Program-made: the position numbers and the translations under genes
From: CAYZTY01 sp964444665
GTDB taxonomy: Bacteria > Planctomycetota > Phycisphaerae > Sedimentisphaerales > CAYZTY01
DNA length: 64,000 bases
Assembly: GCA_964444665.1 (NCBI GenBank)
Contig: CAYUIE010000013.1
Span: forward strand, 1-64,000
Direction of reading: 5' to 3'
The notes under the pieces: model-generated
Databases searched by the model: none
Told to the model about the DNA's origin: nothing
What the model saw: only the letters and a program-made list of their open reading frames with translations
Shown here: positions 23,843 to 31,830 of the stretch, piece by piece
Layout of the letters: the number at the start of each line of letters is the position of its first letter
Position numbering within the stretch: the stretch's first letter is position 1

Positions 23843-25309
23843 ATGGCCAAATCAAATATAGAAATCAGTAAAACTAAAGCAGCCTGTGGATACGAAGCGG
23901 TAAACACAAATAGCACCACCACCGTGAGGGGCAAGATGTTTCACCTCATCGGGGCCGGCGGCGTGGGGATAAGCGGGCTGGCGGGATTGCTGATAAAAAA
24001 TGGTGCTGTTATCACCGGTTCCGACCAGATTCATTCAGGCGTGATAGATAAACTGCGCCGAAACGGCGCCAATATCCAAATAGGACACAGCGCCGAGAAT
24101 TTTTCTGAGCAGACCGAGGCTGTAGTTATTTCCGCAGCGATAAAAGACGACAATCCTGAGTTGAAGCTTGCCAGAGAAAAAGGACTTGCCGTTTATAAAT
24201 ATGCCGAGTTATTGGGCAAAGTGATGGACTGCTATCACGGGATCGCCGTCTGCGGGACACACGGCAAAAGCACTACGTGCGGCTGGCTGGTATTTGTTAT
24301 GGAGCAGGCGGGACTTAGCCCCAGTTTTATTGTCGGGGCCGAGGTTACGCAGTTAGGCTGCTCTTCCAGCGTGGGCGGCAGTAAATTCTTTCTTGCCGAG
24401 GCGTGCGAGTATGACCGGAGTTTCCTTAATCTGCACCCGAAACTGGGAGTTGTTCTTAATATCGAGCAAGACCATCTCGATTATTACCGCGATGAAAATG
24501 AAATAATTGAAGCATTCGGACAGTTTATGCTCGGTGTGGATGAGGATGGGGTAATAATAGTCAATGGTCAGGACGCTAATATTACTAAAGCCATCGCCGT
24601 TCTTAAAGATTCTTCCTGCATCAAGACATTTGGTATTGGCAGTGGTTACGATTTTTCAGCGCGAAATGTAAGGCAGACCGAAGGACTTTACGAATTTGAC
24701 CTTTATCACGGGGATGCTGCGCTGGGAAGGACTCGACTATCTCTGCCCGGCCGACATAACGTCCTGAACGGCCTTGCGGTTGCTGCTTCAGCAATACACT
24801 TAGGTATAGAGCCCAAAAAAGTATTAGAGATATTGCCCGAATTCCACGGCGTTGACCGCCGTTTAATGTTGAAAACTATGATTGCCGGGGTAACAGTTCT
24901 TGATGATTACGCCCATCATCCTACCGAAATCAAGGCCTCCCTGAAGGCGATACGTGAAAGGTTCAGGCCGAGGCGCATCTGGTGTGTTTTTCAGCCGCAT
25001 CAGTACAGCCGAACGAGATTTTTACTTGATGATTTTGCCGAAAGCTTTAAGCTTGCCGATATTACAATAGTGCCGGACATCTATTTTGTCAGAGATACAG
25101 AGTCGGCTAAAAAAGAGGTTAACTCGCAGGTGTTGGTTGAAAGAATGCTGAAGCAGGGCTCTCAGGCCCTGTTTATCAGCAGCTTTGGCCGAATTCGTGA
25201 GTATCTTGAGCAGAATGTCCGGGCGGGAGATTTGGTGATTACGATGGGTGCAGGAGATATTTGGAAGCTGGCAGATGAATATATTCAGTGGCTTGGAAAA
25301 AATTGTTAA
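23843..25309 (+). CDS. murC: UDP-N-acetylmuramate--L-alanine ligase
   Basis: Adds L-Ala to UDP-MurNAc, the first peptide step of peptidoglycan synthesis in the cytoplasm. About 488 residues from ATG 23843. The UDP-binding loop HLIGAGGVGISGLAGLL, the ATP loop CGTHGKST, LAEACEYDRSF, NIEQDHLDYY and DDYAHHPTEI are all intact. ATG 23936, behind GAGGGGC, would give a start just before the glycine loop and is a strong alternative, since the first 31 residues (KSNIEISKTKAACG) look unconserved. The end overlaps the murB start by 35 bp, so murC-murB are coupled. Confidence 0.95.
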   Translation: MAKSNIEISKTKAACGYEAVNTNSTTTVRGKMFHLIGAGGVGISGLAGLLIKNGAVITGSDQIHSGVIDKLRRNGANIQIGHSAENFSEQTEAVVISAAIKDDNPELKLAREKGLAVYKYAELLGKVMDCYHGIAVCGTHGKSTTCGWLVFVMEQAGLSPSFIVGAEVTQLGCSSSVGGSKFFLAEACEYDRSFLNLHPKLGVVLNIEQDHLDYYRDENEIIEAFGQFMLGVDEDGVIIVNGQDANITKAIAVLKDSSCIKTFGIGSGYDFSARNVRQTEGLYEFDLYHGDAALGRTRLSLPGRHNVLNGLAVAASAIHLGIEPKKVLEILPEFHGVDRRLMLKTMIAGVTVLDDYAHHPTEIKASLKAIRERFRPRRIWCVFQPHQYSRTRFLLDDFAESFKLADITIVPDIYFVRDTESAKKEVNSQVLVERMLKQGSQALFISSFGRIREYLEQNVRAGDLVITMGAGDIWKLADEYIQWLGKNC

Positions 25310-26153
25310 AACCGATTGTTCGCTTCGCGAATATACCTGGTTTGGCTTGGGCGGCGAGGCCGATTTTCTGATAACCCCACAGGATACCGAGCAGCTCAAA
25401 ACGGTCGTGCAGCGCTGTAACGAGAATAATTTGCCCACTTATGTCCTTGGATTCGGCTCGAATTTGTTGATTAAGGACCAGGGCATTCGAGGGGCGGTTA
25501 TAAAACTGGGCGGCAGCCGGTTTTCCGAGACGAAATTCGAAGATGAATGGGTAACAGCAGGTGCCGGAGCGAGTCTGAGCAAGCTGGTTTTGGATTGTGT
25601 CCGCAGGGGGCTGTCGGGCCTTGAGCCGCTTACAGGTATACCGGGCTCAATTGGAGGGGCGGTGAAAATAAACTCGGGAGGAAACTTCGGAGACATCGGC
25701 GCCGCGGTTCAAAGCGTTATCCTGATGGATAAGGATACAAAAATCTTCGAGAAAACGAAGCCCGAGCTGATGTTCGATTATCGCCGTTCCAATATAACAG
25801 CCGGTTTTATTCTCGGCGCGAAGATTAGGCTTTCGGCCGCCGAGCCGGAACAAATTATGCGTACGACGAAAGAGATATGGATTCGCAAGAAAAACAGTCA
25901 GCCATTGAGCAGCAGAAATTCCGGTTGTATATTCAGGAACCCGCCTGGTTTGTCGGCGGGAGCCCTGATCGACCGCGCGGGCCTTAAAGGCCTGCAAATC
26001 GGCGGCGCGATGGTGAGTGAAAAGCATGCTAACTTTATAATTGCAGATGACGGCTGCAGCAGCAATGACGTGATAAGGCTTATAGAAATCGCCCGGCAGC
26101 GGGTTAAGGAGAATTTTAATGTCGAGCTTGAGCTCGAAATCGAAATCTGGTAG
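25275..26153 (+). CDS. murB: UDP-N-acetylenolpyruvoylglucosamine reductase
   Basis: FAD-dependent reductase that makes UDP-MurNAc. 292 residues from ATG 25275, inside the murC 3' end. FAD/NADPH-site motifs: YTWFGLGGEADFL, VLGFGSNLLIKDQGIRGAVI, GLEPLTGIPGSIGGAVKINSGG. The catalytic region reads SGCIFRNPPG, SAGALIDRAGLKG and SEKHANFIIA; the shorter form without the extra Tyr-loop points to type II MurB. An upstream GTG 25248 is in frame but less likely. Confidence 0.94.
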   Translation: MNIFSGLEKIVKTDCSLREYTWFGLGGEADFLITPQDTEQLKTVVQRCNENNLPTYVLGFGSNLLIKDQGIRGAVIKLGGSRFSETKFEDEWVTAGAGASLSKLVLDCVRRGLSGLEPLTGIPGSIGGAVKINSGGNFGDIGAAVQSVILMDKDTKIFEKTKPELMFDYRRSNITAGFILGAKIRLSAAEPEQIMRTTKEIWIRKKNSQPLSSRNSGCIFRNPPGLSAGALIDRAGLKGLQIGGAMVSEKHANFIIADDGCSSNDVIRLIEIARQRVKENFNVELELEIEIW

Positions 26154-26193
26154 GGCCTTTACCGAGTGGTTTTACGAAAAGACTTGAATACTT

Positions 26194-27324
26194 ATGGACA
26201 AAAAAATCAGGGTAGCAATTCTGTTTGGGGGCAGGTCCGCGGAGCATGAAATCTCCCTTCTGTCGGCAAAAAATATCATCGATGCCATCGATAGAGAAAA
26301 ATATGAGCCGGTGCTGATTGGCATTGATAAAAAAGGTGGTTGGTATCTGAGTGATGCTTCAAGGCTTTTTGCCTGTACTGATAGTTCAACGTTGAAAAGC
26401 CTGAGTCCGACAGAAACGCCTTTGGCCCCTGCATTCGGTGGAAAAAACAGACAACTGATTAATGCTGCAAGCGGTCGGCCTATTGAGCCGATAGATGTTG
26501 TTTTTCCCGTTCTTCATGGGCCGTTCGGTGAGGACGGCACGGTTCAGGGGCTTTTAAAACTGGCTGATATCCCGTTCACAGGTTGTGATGTCCTGGCCTC
26601 AGGAATCGGTATGGATAAAGAGGTCAGCAAGAGACTGCTTAGAGATGCCGGGATTGCCGTCGCGGACTTTGTTGTTTGTAATCGCCGGCAGCGCGCCGGA
26701 ACAGATTTTAACGTAATCGAAAAGAAGTTGGCGTTGCCGGTTTTTGTTAAGCCCTGTAATATGGGCTCGTCGGTGGGTATCAGTAAAGTGCATAGTCAAA
26801 AAGAGTTTGATGATGCGGTGGAGCTGGCCTTTCAGTATGACAATAAGATAATTATTGAAAAATATATCAACGGCAGAGAGATTGAGTGTTCGGTCCTGGG
26901 AAACGAGGAGCCGATAGCCTCTGTGCCGGGAGAGATACTGCCGCGGCACGAGTTTTACTCATACCAGGCCAAGTATCTTGATGAAAACGGCGCCGTACTC
27001 GATGTGCCGGCAAAGCTTGCGGACGATGTGGTTAAAAAACTGCAGGACTGCGCAATTAAGGCGTTCAAGACGCTTTGCTGTGAAGGTATGGCCAGGGTGG
27101 ATTTTTTTCTGGAAGAGAACGACAGAATTATTGTAAGTGAAATCAATACCATTCCGGGTTTTACCAAAATAAGTATGTATCCCCGGCTGTGGGAGGCGAG
27201 CGGAATCTCCTATCCTGCGTTGATAGACAGACTCATCTGTCTTGCAGTAGAAAGGTTCGAAAGAGATCGGAAGCTGAAAACAGACGCGCAACCTGTAGAG
27301 GATAAATCCGCCGTGGCGGATTAG
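26194..27324 (+). CDS. ddl: D-alanine--D-alanine ligase
   Basis: ATP-grasp ligase making D-Ala-D-Ala for the peptidoglycan stem. 376 residues. Motifs: LFGGRSAEHEISLLSAKNI at the N-terminus, VFPVLHGPFGEDGTVQGLL, VKPCNMGSSVGISKV for ATP, and GMARVDFFLEEND with EINTIPGFTKISMYPRLWEASG for Mg and D-Ala. The last seven residues (KSAVAD region) are encoded by an AATCCGCC-GT-GGCGGATT palindrome, so a repeat has set the end of the gene. It lies 40 bp after murB. Confidence 0.95.
   Translation: MDKKIRVAILFGGRSAEHEISLLSAKNIIDAIDREKYEPVLIGIDKKGGWYLSDASRLFACTDSSTLKSLSPTETPLAPAFGGKNRQLINAASGRPIEPIDVVFPVLHGPFGEDGTVQGLLKLADIPFTGCDVLASGIGMDKEVSKRLLRDAGIAVADFVVCNRRQRAGTDFNVIEKKLALPVFVKPCNMGSSVGISKVHSQKEFDDAVELAFQYDNKIIIEKYINGREIECSVLGNEEPIASVPGEILPRHEFYSYQAKYLDENGAVLDVPAKLADDVVKKLQDCAIKAFKTLCCEGMARVDFFLEENDRIIVSEINTIPGFTKISMYPRLWEASGISYPALIDRLICLAVERFERDRKLKTDAQPVEDKSAVAD
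27305..27322 (+). repeat. AATCCGCC-GT-GGCGGATT palindrome forming the ddl 3' end
   Basis: A perfect 8-bp stem; its last base is the T of the ddl TAG stop codon. Sister copy at 18558-18575. Confidence 0.6.
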
Positions 27325-27372
27325 GCGTTAAGCGTCGTTTGTGTTGGTGGATTTGGAGTAGTTAATACAGTA

Positions 27373-28308
27373 ATGGCGAAGCGGAAAAAGATAAAGAAAA
27401 AGCCGAAAAGATTTACCTATAGCCTTCGAGGTTCGAGGAAAACAAAAGCCAAGAAGCTTCCAAGGTTTAATTTGCCCCGTGTAGGATTGCTTAAGCTTGT
27501 AGCTATCATTTGTATTCTGTCAGTAACGGGATTGTGTTTATTTTTTCTCGACAGGTACGTCAAGACGGTTGTGCCGGTTGCCGAAATAAAAGGCCCTGTT
27601 GAACTGGCGAATCCGCCTGATTGGGTCAGCCCTGAACTGAAGCAAAGAATCATTAGTACCGCCGGTGCCGGCCGGGGCAGCTTTCGACTTGATAGCGATG
27701 CCTCTCGCACGGTTGCAAAGAACCTCGTCTCGTTTGCCTGGCTGGAAGAGTTTCAGGTCCAAACCACTCATAAGGCGATACGAATTGAGGCCGAGTATCG
27801 AAAGCCGGTGGCTTTGATTAAGAACGATACCCGAAAGTTTTATGTAGATGAAAACCTGGTTGTTCTTGATTATATGCCGATGCCTGAATTACCTATCGTG
27901 CTGGTTAAAGGCGTGGAGTCATTAACGGTTCCGCCGGTCGGCCGGCCGTGGCAAAGAGATGATTTGAAGGCCGCCGTGGCACTGCTGACTCTGCTGCATA
28001 AGATGGATGCGATGGTAGCCTCCGGAGAACCTCTGCTTACTCAAATACAGGCGGTGGATGTGAGTAACTTTCAGGGCAGGCGTGAGCCTCGTGAACCTCA
28101 CATTCTTTTGTATGCGTTAGACGACACCCAGATTATTTGGGGCGCCGAGCCCGGCAGCTCGCAGCAGTATATGGAGGCGCGTGAGGATGAGAAGCTTGCG
28201 ATGCTCTACAGTTTTTACGAGGAAAACGGCACGCTGGCGAACCGTGTCAAGTATATCGAGCTTCGTTACCCACGTAAAAAAGTCCCCCAGCCGCTCAACA
28301 GTTTATGA
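27373..28308 (+). CDS. ftsQ: FtsQ/DivIB-like cell division protein
   Basis: 311 residues. It has a very basic cytoplasmic tail of about 40 residues (MAKRKKIKKKPKRF), one transmembrane helix (about 42-62), and a periplasmic part with a POTRA-like section (LKQRIISTAGAGRGSFRLD, VSFAWLEEFQVQTTHKAIRIEAEYRKPVALI) and a following beta-domain (RKFYVDENLVVLDY). This matches FtsQ, which links the FtsBL and FtsWI complexes at the septum. Sequence is diverged, as is usual in planctomycetes; position after ddl supports the name. It closes the plus-strand cluster and is convergent with the sigma-54 activator gene 31 bp away. Confidence 0.75.
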   Translation: MAKRKKIKKKPKRFTYSLRGSRKTKAKKLPRFNLPRVGLLKLVAIICILSVTGLCLFFLDRYVKTVVPVAEIKGPVELANPPDWVSPELKQRIISTAGAGRGSFRLDSDASRTVAKNLVSFAWLEEFQVQTTHKAIRIEAEYRKPVALIKNDTRKFYVDENLVVLDYMPMPELPIVLVKGVESLTVPPVGRPWQRDDLKAAVALLTLLHKMDAMVASGEPLLTQIQAVDVSNFQGRREPREPHILLYALDDTQIIWGAEPGSSQQYMEAREDEKLAMLYSFYEENGTLANRVKYIELRYPRKKVPQPLNSL

Positions 28309-28338
28309 AAAGATGCGAGAATGGCGGTATCAGCGGTA

Positions 28339-29754
28339 TTATCTGAAATCATTCTTATTAAGATCATGTTTTTTCATTTTGTTGAACAGGGTTCTTGAAT
28401 CTATACCGGCCTTTTTTGCCGCTTTGCCCACACGTCCGTTGCTCGATGTTAACAGGCTGATTAAGTAGCTTTTTTCGAACTGTTCGACAATATCTCTTCG
28501 TGCTTCCTTTAGGGGTTTTTGCAGCCATTCTTCCGGAAAAGATTCGGGTTTTTGAGATAGTTCCTGTAAAGTTACTTCCTCACGTCCCGTTATGCCGTCG
28601 GGCAGGTCATCAACCGTAATAAAGTCATTTTCACAAAGAAGCATTGCTCTTTCGATTACATTGATTAGCTCCCTGACGTTACCCGGCCAGGAATAGTCGC
28701 AAAGTGTTTCCAGGGCCTGCTCTGTTATGCCGGAGACTTCACAGCCTATCCTGGGACCAAGGTAGTCTATGTAACTCTCGACTAATTCGGGAATGTCTTC
28801 AAGGCGGTCGCGCAATGGCGGGATGGTTAATGAGACTACGTTCAATCTATAGTATAAATCCCGCCGAAACTGTTTAGCCTTGACCTCTTCTTCGAGGTCT
28901 CGGTTAGTGGCGGTCATAACGCGAACATCCACGACGAGAGATTTTTCACTGCCGATACGCCTGACTTCATGATTCTCGAGCACTCTTAGGAGTTTACTTT
29001 GCAGGTGGAACGGCATTTCTCCTATTTCGTCGAGGAATATTGTGCCCTGATGAGCAAGCTCAAAACAGCCTTTTCGGGCTCTTGTAGCTCCTGTGAACGC
29101 ACCTTGTTCGTGGCCGAAAAGCTCACTCTCCAGCAGGGATTCAGGCAGGGCCCCGCAATGGACGCAGATGAAAGGACCTTGCGAACGCGGGCTTTCGGCG
29201 TGGAGCACATGAGCCAATCTTTCCTTGCCGACGCCTGTTTCACCGAGAATAAGAACTGATGAATTGCTTTTTGCCACTCGGGGCAAAACTCTTAAAAACT
29301 TTTTCATAGCGTGACTTTCAGAGATGAAATCACTGATGTCCGCCTCAGCCGGTTTCGGCCTGATGGTCAGTGTTGAACGTGTGGCTTTACGTCGTCTGCT
29401 TAGAATGGCATTTAAGGCGCTATCGAGTTTTTTCCCCGAAACCGTCGGATTAAGCACAGCATCACAGCCTGCCGAGATGAGTTGAAGGCGCTGCTCTTCG
29501 TTTTCTTCTTCGGATAACACGACTATCAGGGGTGCGTCCGGAAGCTGGCGTAGATTGTGTATTTCTTCAATGGCCTTGTCCTGGATGAGGTCTCTGCTTA
29601 AAACGACAAGGTCGCAGGTCTTTCGAGAGACCTTTTTCCAGAACCGGCCGGGCTCCGTTACGGACTCGATAATTGTGTCCGGCTTCTTTAGAATCTTACT
29701 TAGTTTATTACGCAGTCCGGCTTCGGTTACTGCGGTTACGATGCTTAGAAGCAT
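28339..29754 (-). CDS. Sigma-54 activator (NtrC family) with a degenerate receiver domain
   Basis: 471 residues. A receiver-like domain (1-115) is followed by the AAA+ domain: Walker A GETGVGKE (171-178), GAFTGA loop (218-223), Walker B GTIFLDEIGE, arginine-finger region and a Fis-type HTH at the end (KAAKKAGIDSRTLFNKMKKH). In the receiver, CDLVVLSRDL puts Ser 53 where the phospho-acceptor Asp should be, and the usual Lys-Pro appears as Asn-Pro (LNPTV), so it is unlikely to be phosphorylated normally. No kinase lies next to it. It is divergent from a sigma-54-type promoter at 29934-29948, which it may control. Confidence 0.9.
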   Translation of the reverse strand: MLLSIVTAVTEAGLRNKLSKILKKPDTIIESVTEPGRFWKKVSRKTCDLVVLSRDLIQDKAIEEIHNLRQLPDAPLIVVLSEEENEEQRLQLISAGCDAVLNPTVSGKKLDSALNAILSRRRKATRSTLTIRPKPAEADISDFISESHAMKKFLRVLPRVAKSNSSVLILGETGVGKERLAHVLHAESPRSQGPFICVHCGALPESLLESELFGHEQGAFTGATRARKGCFELAHQGTIFLDEIGEMPFHLQSKLLRVLENHEVRRIGSEKSLVVDVRVMTATNRDLEEEVKAKQFRRDLYYRLNVVSLTIPPLRDRLEDIPELVESYIDYLGPRIGCEVSGITEQALETLCDYSWPGNVRELINVIERAMLLCENDFITVDDLPDGITGREEVTLQELSQKPESFPEEWLQKPLKEARRDIVEQFEKSYLISLLTSSNGRVGKAAKKAGIDSRTLFNKMKKHDLNKNDFR

Positions 29755-29784
29755 ATCGCAGGCAATCCTAAACAGATTTTTAAG

Positions 29785-29802
29785 TCGGAATTTTACTTCC
29801 GA
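29785..29802. promoter_or_regulatory. Inverted repeat TCGGAA-N6-TTCCGA, candidate enhancer/operator
   Basis: It lies 31 bp before the activator gene's ATG and 131 bp upstream of the sigma-54 promoter, a fitting distance for an enhancer bound by the Fis-type HTH. A T-run follows on the plus strand, so a terminator reading from that side is the other option. Confidence 0.4.
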
Positions 29803-29933
29803 TTTTTTCGGTTGTCAAATCCTGATTATTTTACCATTTTGCATTCTTGAATACATGTAAATAAAAAACTTTGCATTTATAAGCCCTTTTTTACTAATTG
29901 CTTATGGCAAAACAGGGGGCCGTTTTGTGGTGC

Positions 29934-29948
29934 TGGCACGCCCTTTGT
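29934..29948 (+). promoter_or_regulatory. Sigma-54 (-24/-12) promoter
   Basis: TGGCACG-CCCT-TTGT matches the consensus TGGCACR-N4-TTGC at all but the last base. It is oriented towards the lysine-rich genes and lies beside the activator gene. Confidence 0.6.
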
Positions 29949-30093
29949 AAATATCAGAACAGAAATTAAACTGCTTAAGAGATTGTGAGGTTATCAAGAG
30001 TATGCTGAATTGAAGGTGACCGGACATTCGGACAGAGGAAATATATGACGGGCGGAGTTGAGTTAACAAACTTTTTTGACAAGGAGATTTGTT

Positions 30094-30201
30094 ATGGCTC
30101 GTAAGAAAAATATCAAAGGAGAGCCTAAATCATCAAAGGCGGTGAAAGCTCCCATGAAAAGAAGGCCGGCACGAGATGCCGAGAAGGCTCCTAAAAGATG
30201 A
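30094..30201 (+). CDS. Lysine-rich mini-protein 1 (35 residues)
   Basis: MARKKNIKGEPKSSKAVKAP, then MKRRPARDAEKAPKR. About one third of residues are Lys or Arg. The ATG is preceded by AAGGAGA at 6 bp, which is a strong site, so it is very probably translated. Composition is like histone H1-tail or nucleoid-associated peptides; no family is recognised. It is the first gene after the sigma-54-type promoter and is followed 121 bp later by a similar mini-gene. Confidence 0.65.
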   Translation: MARKKNIKGEPKSSKAVKAPMKRRPARDAEKAPKR

Positions 30202-30322
30202 ACGTGAAGTTATAGCGTGCAAAAAGCTGCGGCTGACTCATATTCAATGTGATTTTCAGCCGGGAAGGGTTTGTAAGTCGAGGAATGATTAACTGTACTA
30301 CTATTTTTTAGGAGACCAGGAA

Positions 30323-30397
30323 ATGGCTAAGAAATCCAGAAAGGGCAAAGGAAAACAAGCAAAAATCGAGAAGCCCCAAAAGAAAGCTGGCAAATAA
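30323..30397 (+). CDS. Lysine-rich mini-protein 2 (24 residues)
   Basis: MAKKSRKGKGKQAKIEKPQK and KAGK. Half the residues are Lys or Arg. The ATG lies behind AGGAG at a good distance. The opening MAKKxxK repeats that of mini-protein 1 (MARKKxxK), so the two are likely paralogues. A strong 12-bp hairpin (30439-30466) ends the transcript. Confidence 0.6.
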   Translation: MAKKSRKGKGKQAKIEKPQKKAGK

Positions 30398-30438
30398 GTC
30401 CTTGAATTTAAGAGATTGAAGGCGTGCACGATTTGATA

Positions 30439-30466
30439 GAAAGGGCATCCTTTGGGATGCCCTTTC
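30439..30466 (+). terminator. Strong hairpin terminator after the lysine-rich genes
   Basis: GAAAGGGCATCC-TTTG-GGATGCCCTTTC, a perfect 12-bp stem followed by TTGAAAAAA. It separates the mini-genes from the acidic lipoprotein. Confidence 0.6.
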
Positions 30467-30479
30467 TTGAAAAAATCAA

Positions 30480-30496
30480 TCCCGATAGAATCGGGA
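30480..30496 (+). repeat. TCCCGAT-AGA-ATCGGGA palindrome
   Basis: A perfect 7-bp stem, third member of the CCCGAT/ATCGGG set (8801-8816, 18290-18303). Confidence 0.5.
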
Positions 30497-30533
30497 AACG
30501 CAACTGGCATAAAAGATTAATAAGGAGATAAAT

Positions 30534-30923
30534 ATGGAGACTAAGAAATCTAATTTGATGATGCTGGCTGTCCTTTTGGCTGTTTTTCCGATGTATGTTT
30601 TAACAGGATGCAAGAAGAAGGTTCAATCTACTAATGCAGAATCAACCGAGATGTTTAACGAAGAGCAGCCCACGCTTGAAATACCCAGAAGTGAGCAATT
30701 TCCTCGGACTGATGAACAAATTAGCTATTCGTTATCGGAAGACGACAAAGGATTTGCCGAAGAGTCGGATGAGGATGAAGAGTACGAGGAGGAGCCGGAC
30801 GATGACTCGGACGAACCTAATGACGAGCAGCCCGACGATGAAGAAGAGCCTGACGACGATGATGATTACTATGAAGAGGAGCCGGACGACCCCGACGAAG
30901 AACCGAACGATAGCTGGCATTAG
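30534..30923 (+). CDS. Acidic (Asp/Glu-rich) lipoprotein
   Basis: 129 residues. A signal peptide with lipobox VLTGC (Cys 25) follows a short basic start. The distal half is almost entirely Asp, Glu and Pro (DEEYEEEPDDDSDEPNDEQP and on), so it should be disordered, strongly negative and Ca-binding. ATG 30534 follows AAGGAGAT. It lies downstream of the lysine-rich genes but behind their terminator. Role unknown; surface calcium buffering or a flexible spacer are possibilities. Confidence 0.7.
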   Translation: METKKSNLMMLAVLLAVFPMYVLTGCKKKVQSTNAESTEMFNEEQPTLEIPRSEQFPRTDEQISYSLSEDDKGFAEESDEDEEYEEEPDDDSDEPNDEQPDDEEEPDDDDDYYEEEPDDPDEEPNDSWH

Positions 30924-31057
30924 TTTTGTAGTATAAAAGTAGTTGATAGTACGGGTACAATCGCGAATGGTATAGGTAATTGGGGCAAAGGGCGAATTCT
31001 ATCCACTATCACCGGCGATTCAGAGACATATTTACCTACGACGCCGACCCAGATGTC

Positions 31058-31759
31058 CTAACTATGGCAGTCCCACTTCGCGTAGTCACTTATCAACCTG
31101 TTTTGCAGGATTAGACCTGCTGCCGCCGGCACAAGCAGAAGTAACGGAAAGAACCATCTTTGATTGAAGTACATATCCTGGACCCACGAGGAGCCTTGTT
31201 CCGGATCCATCAAATACAAATGCAGCAGTGCCAATCCGCCCGCCACGATTAATGCTCCTCCCTGTAAGCTGGTAAACAAAATAACAGAGAATTTGAATAC
31301 AATGAATGATATCATTCCACCGGCGACGACGCCTATCAGCGCGCCGGCGATGATATATTGGTCGGGCAGTGCGAATGCATACCAAATCGCACTGCTTAAT
31401 ATACCTCCGGCAACTGCCCCCAGTGCACTGACAGCCCATCGCATAAGCGGTAAAGATACAACGGCCGAGACACAAAAGCCAATGATGCCGCCCCAAAGAA
31501 CATTCCCGGCTTTTTCACCGATTTTCAGCCCGATATACAGGCCGATGAGGCCGAAACTTATCGCCACGACGATTCGGAAAATTCTCCAGCCGTAGAGAAG
31601 ATATATCGTTCCAAAAGATATCGCGATAATTGCTTCGAACCAGTTAAGTGCCGCAATCTGCTCCCAGAAATAATTTATAGGCACTATGGGACCACTGGGT
31701 TCAGCGGCCGGTGGCGGCGTCGCTGCGAACGTTTGTACAAGAATGTGGAAAGGAATCAT
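31058..31759 (-). CDS. Multi-pass membrane protein (TMEM198/DUF4203-like)
   Basis: 233 residues with about seven hydrophobic helices rich in Gly and Ala (AIIAISFGTIYLLYGWRIF, WGGIIGFCVSAVVSLPLM, GALIGVVAGGMISFIVF, GGALIVAGGLALLHLYL). The spaced Gly-rich helices resemble TMEM198/DUF4203 proteins of unknown function. It pairs with the similar gene at 31831-32640 on the same strand, 71 bp apart, so the two may form a complex. Confidence 0.6.
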   Translation of the reverse strand: MIPFHILVQTFAATPPPAAEPSGPIVPINYFWEQIAALNWFEAIIAISFGTIYLLYGWRIFRIVVAISFGLIGLYIGLKIGEKAGNVLWGGIIGFCVSAVVSLPLMRWAVSALGAVAGGILSSAIWYAFALPDQYIIAGALIGVVAGGMISFIVFKFSVILFTSLQGGALIVAGGLALLHLYLMDPEQGSSWVQDMYFNQRWFFPLLLLVPAAAGLILQNRLISDYAKWDCHS

Positions 31760-31830
31760 TATTTCGCTCCTTTTACATCAGTTCCCACGAATAAGGTATT
31801 CTATCCTTAAAAAAGCCCGCGTCTTTCTCT

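Larger units (their letters stand above)
29755..30093. other. Divergent regulatory region between the sigma-54 activator and the lysine-rich mini-gene
   Basis: No gene is present. It holds an inverted repeat (29785-29802) and a sigma-54-type promoter (29934-29948). The remaining sequence is AT-rich and without other clear signals. Confidence 0.6.

Noticed and set aside
23179..23934. 251-codon minus-strand open frame at the beta-helix/murC junction
   Set aside because: It runs antisense through the dockerin-like repeats and the terminator; no ribosome site or family.
28339..29754. Ordinary phospho-regulated NtrC response regulator
   Set aside because: The phospho-acceptor Asp is Ser and the Lys of the receiver is missing, so normal two-component control is not supported.
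30732..30920. 62-codon minus-strand hydrophobic frame
   Set aside because: It is the reverse reading of Asp/Glu codons (giving Val/Ile/Phe/Leu) of the acidic lipoprotein.
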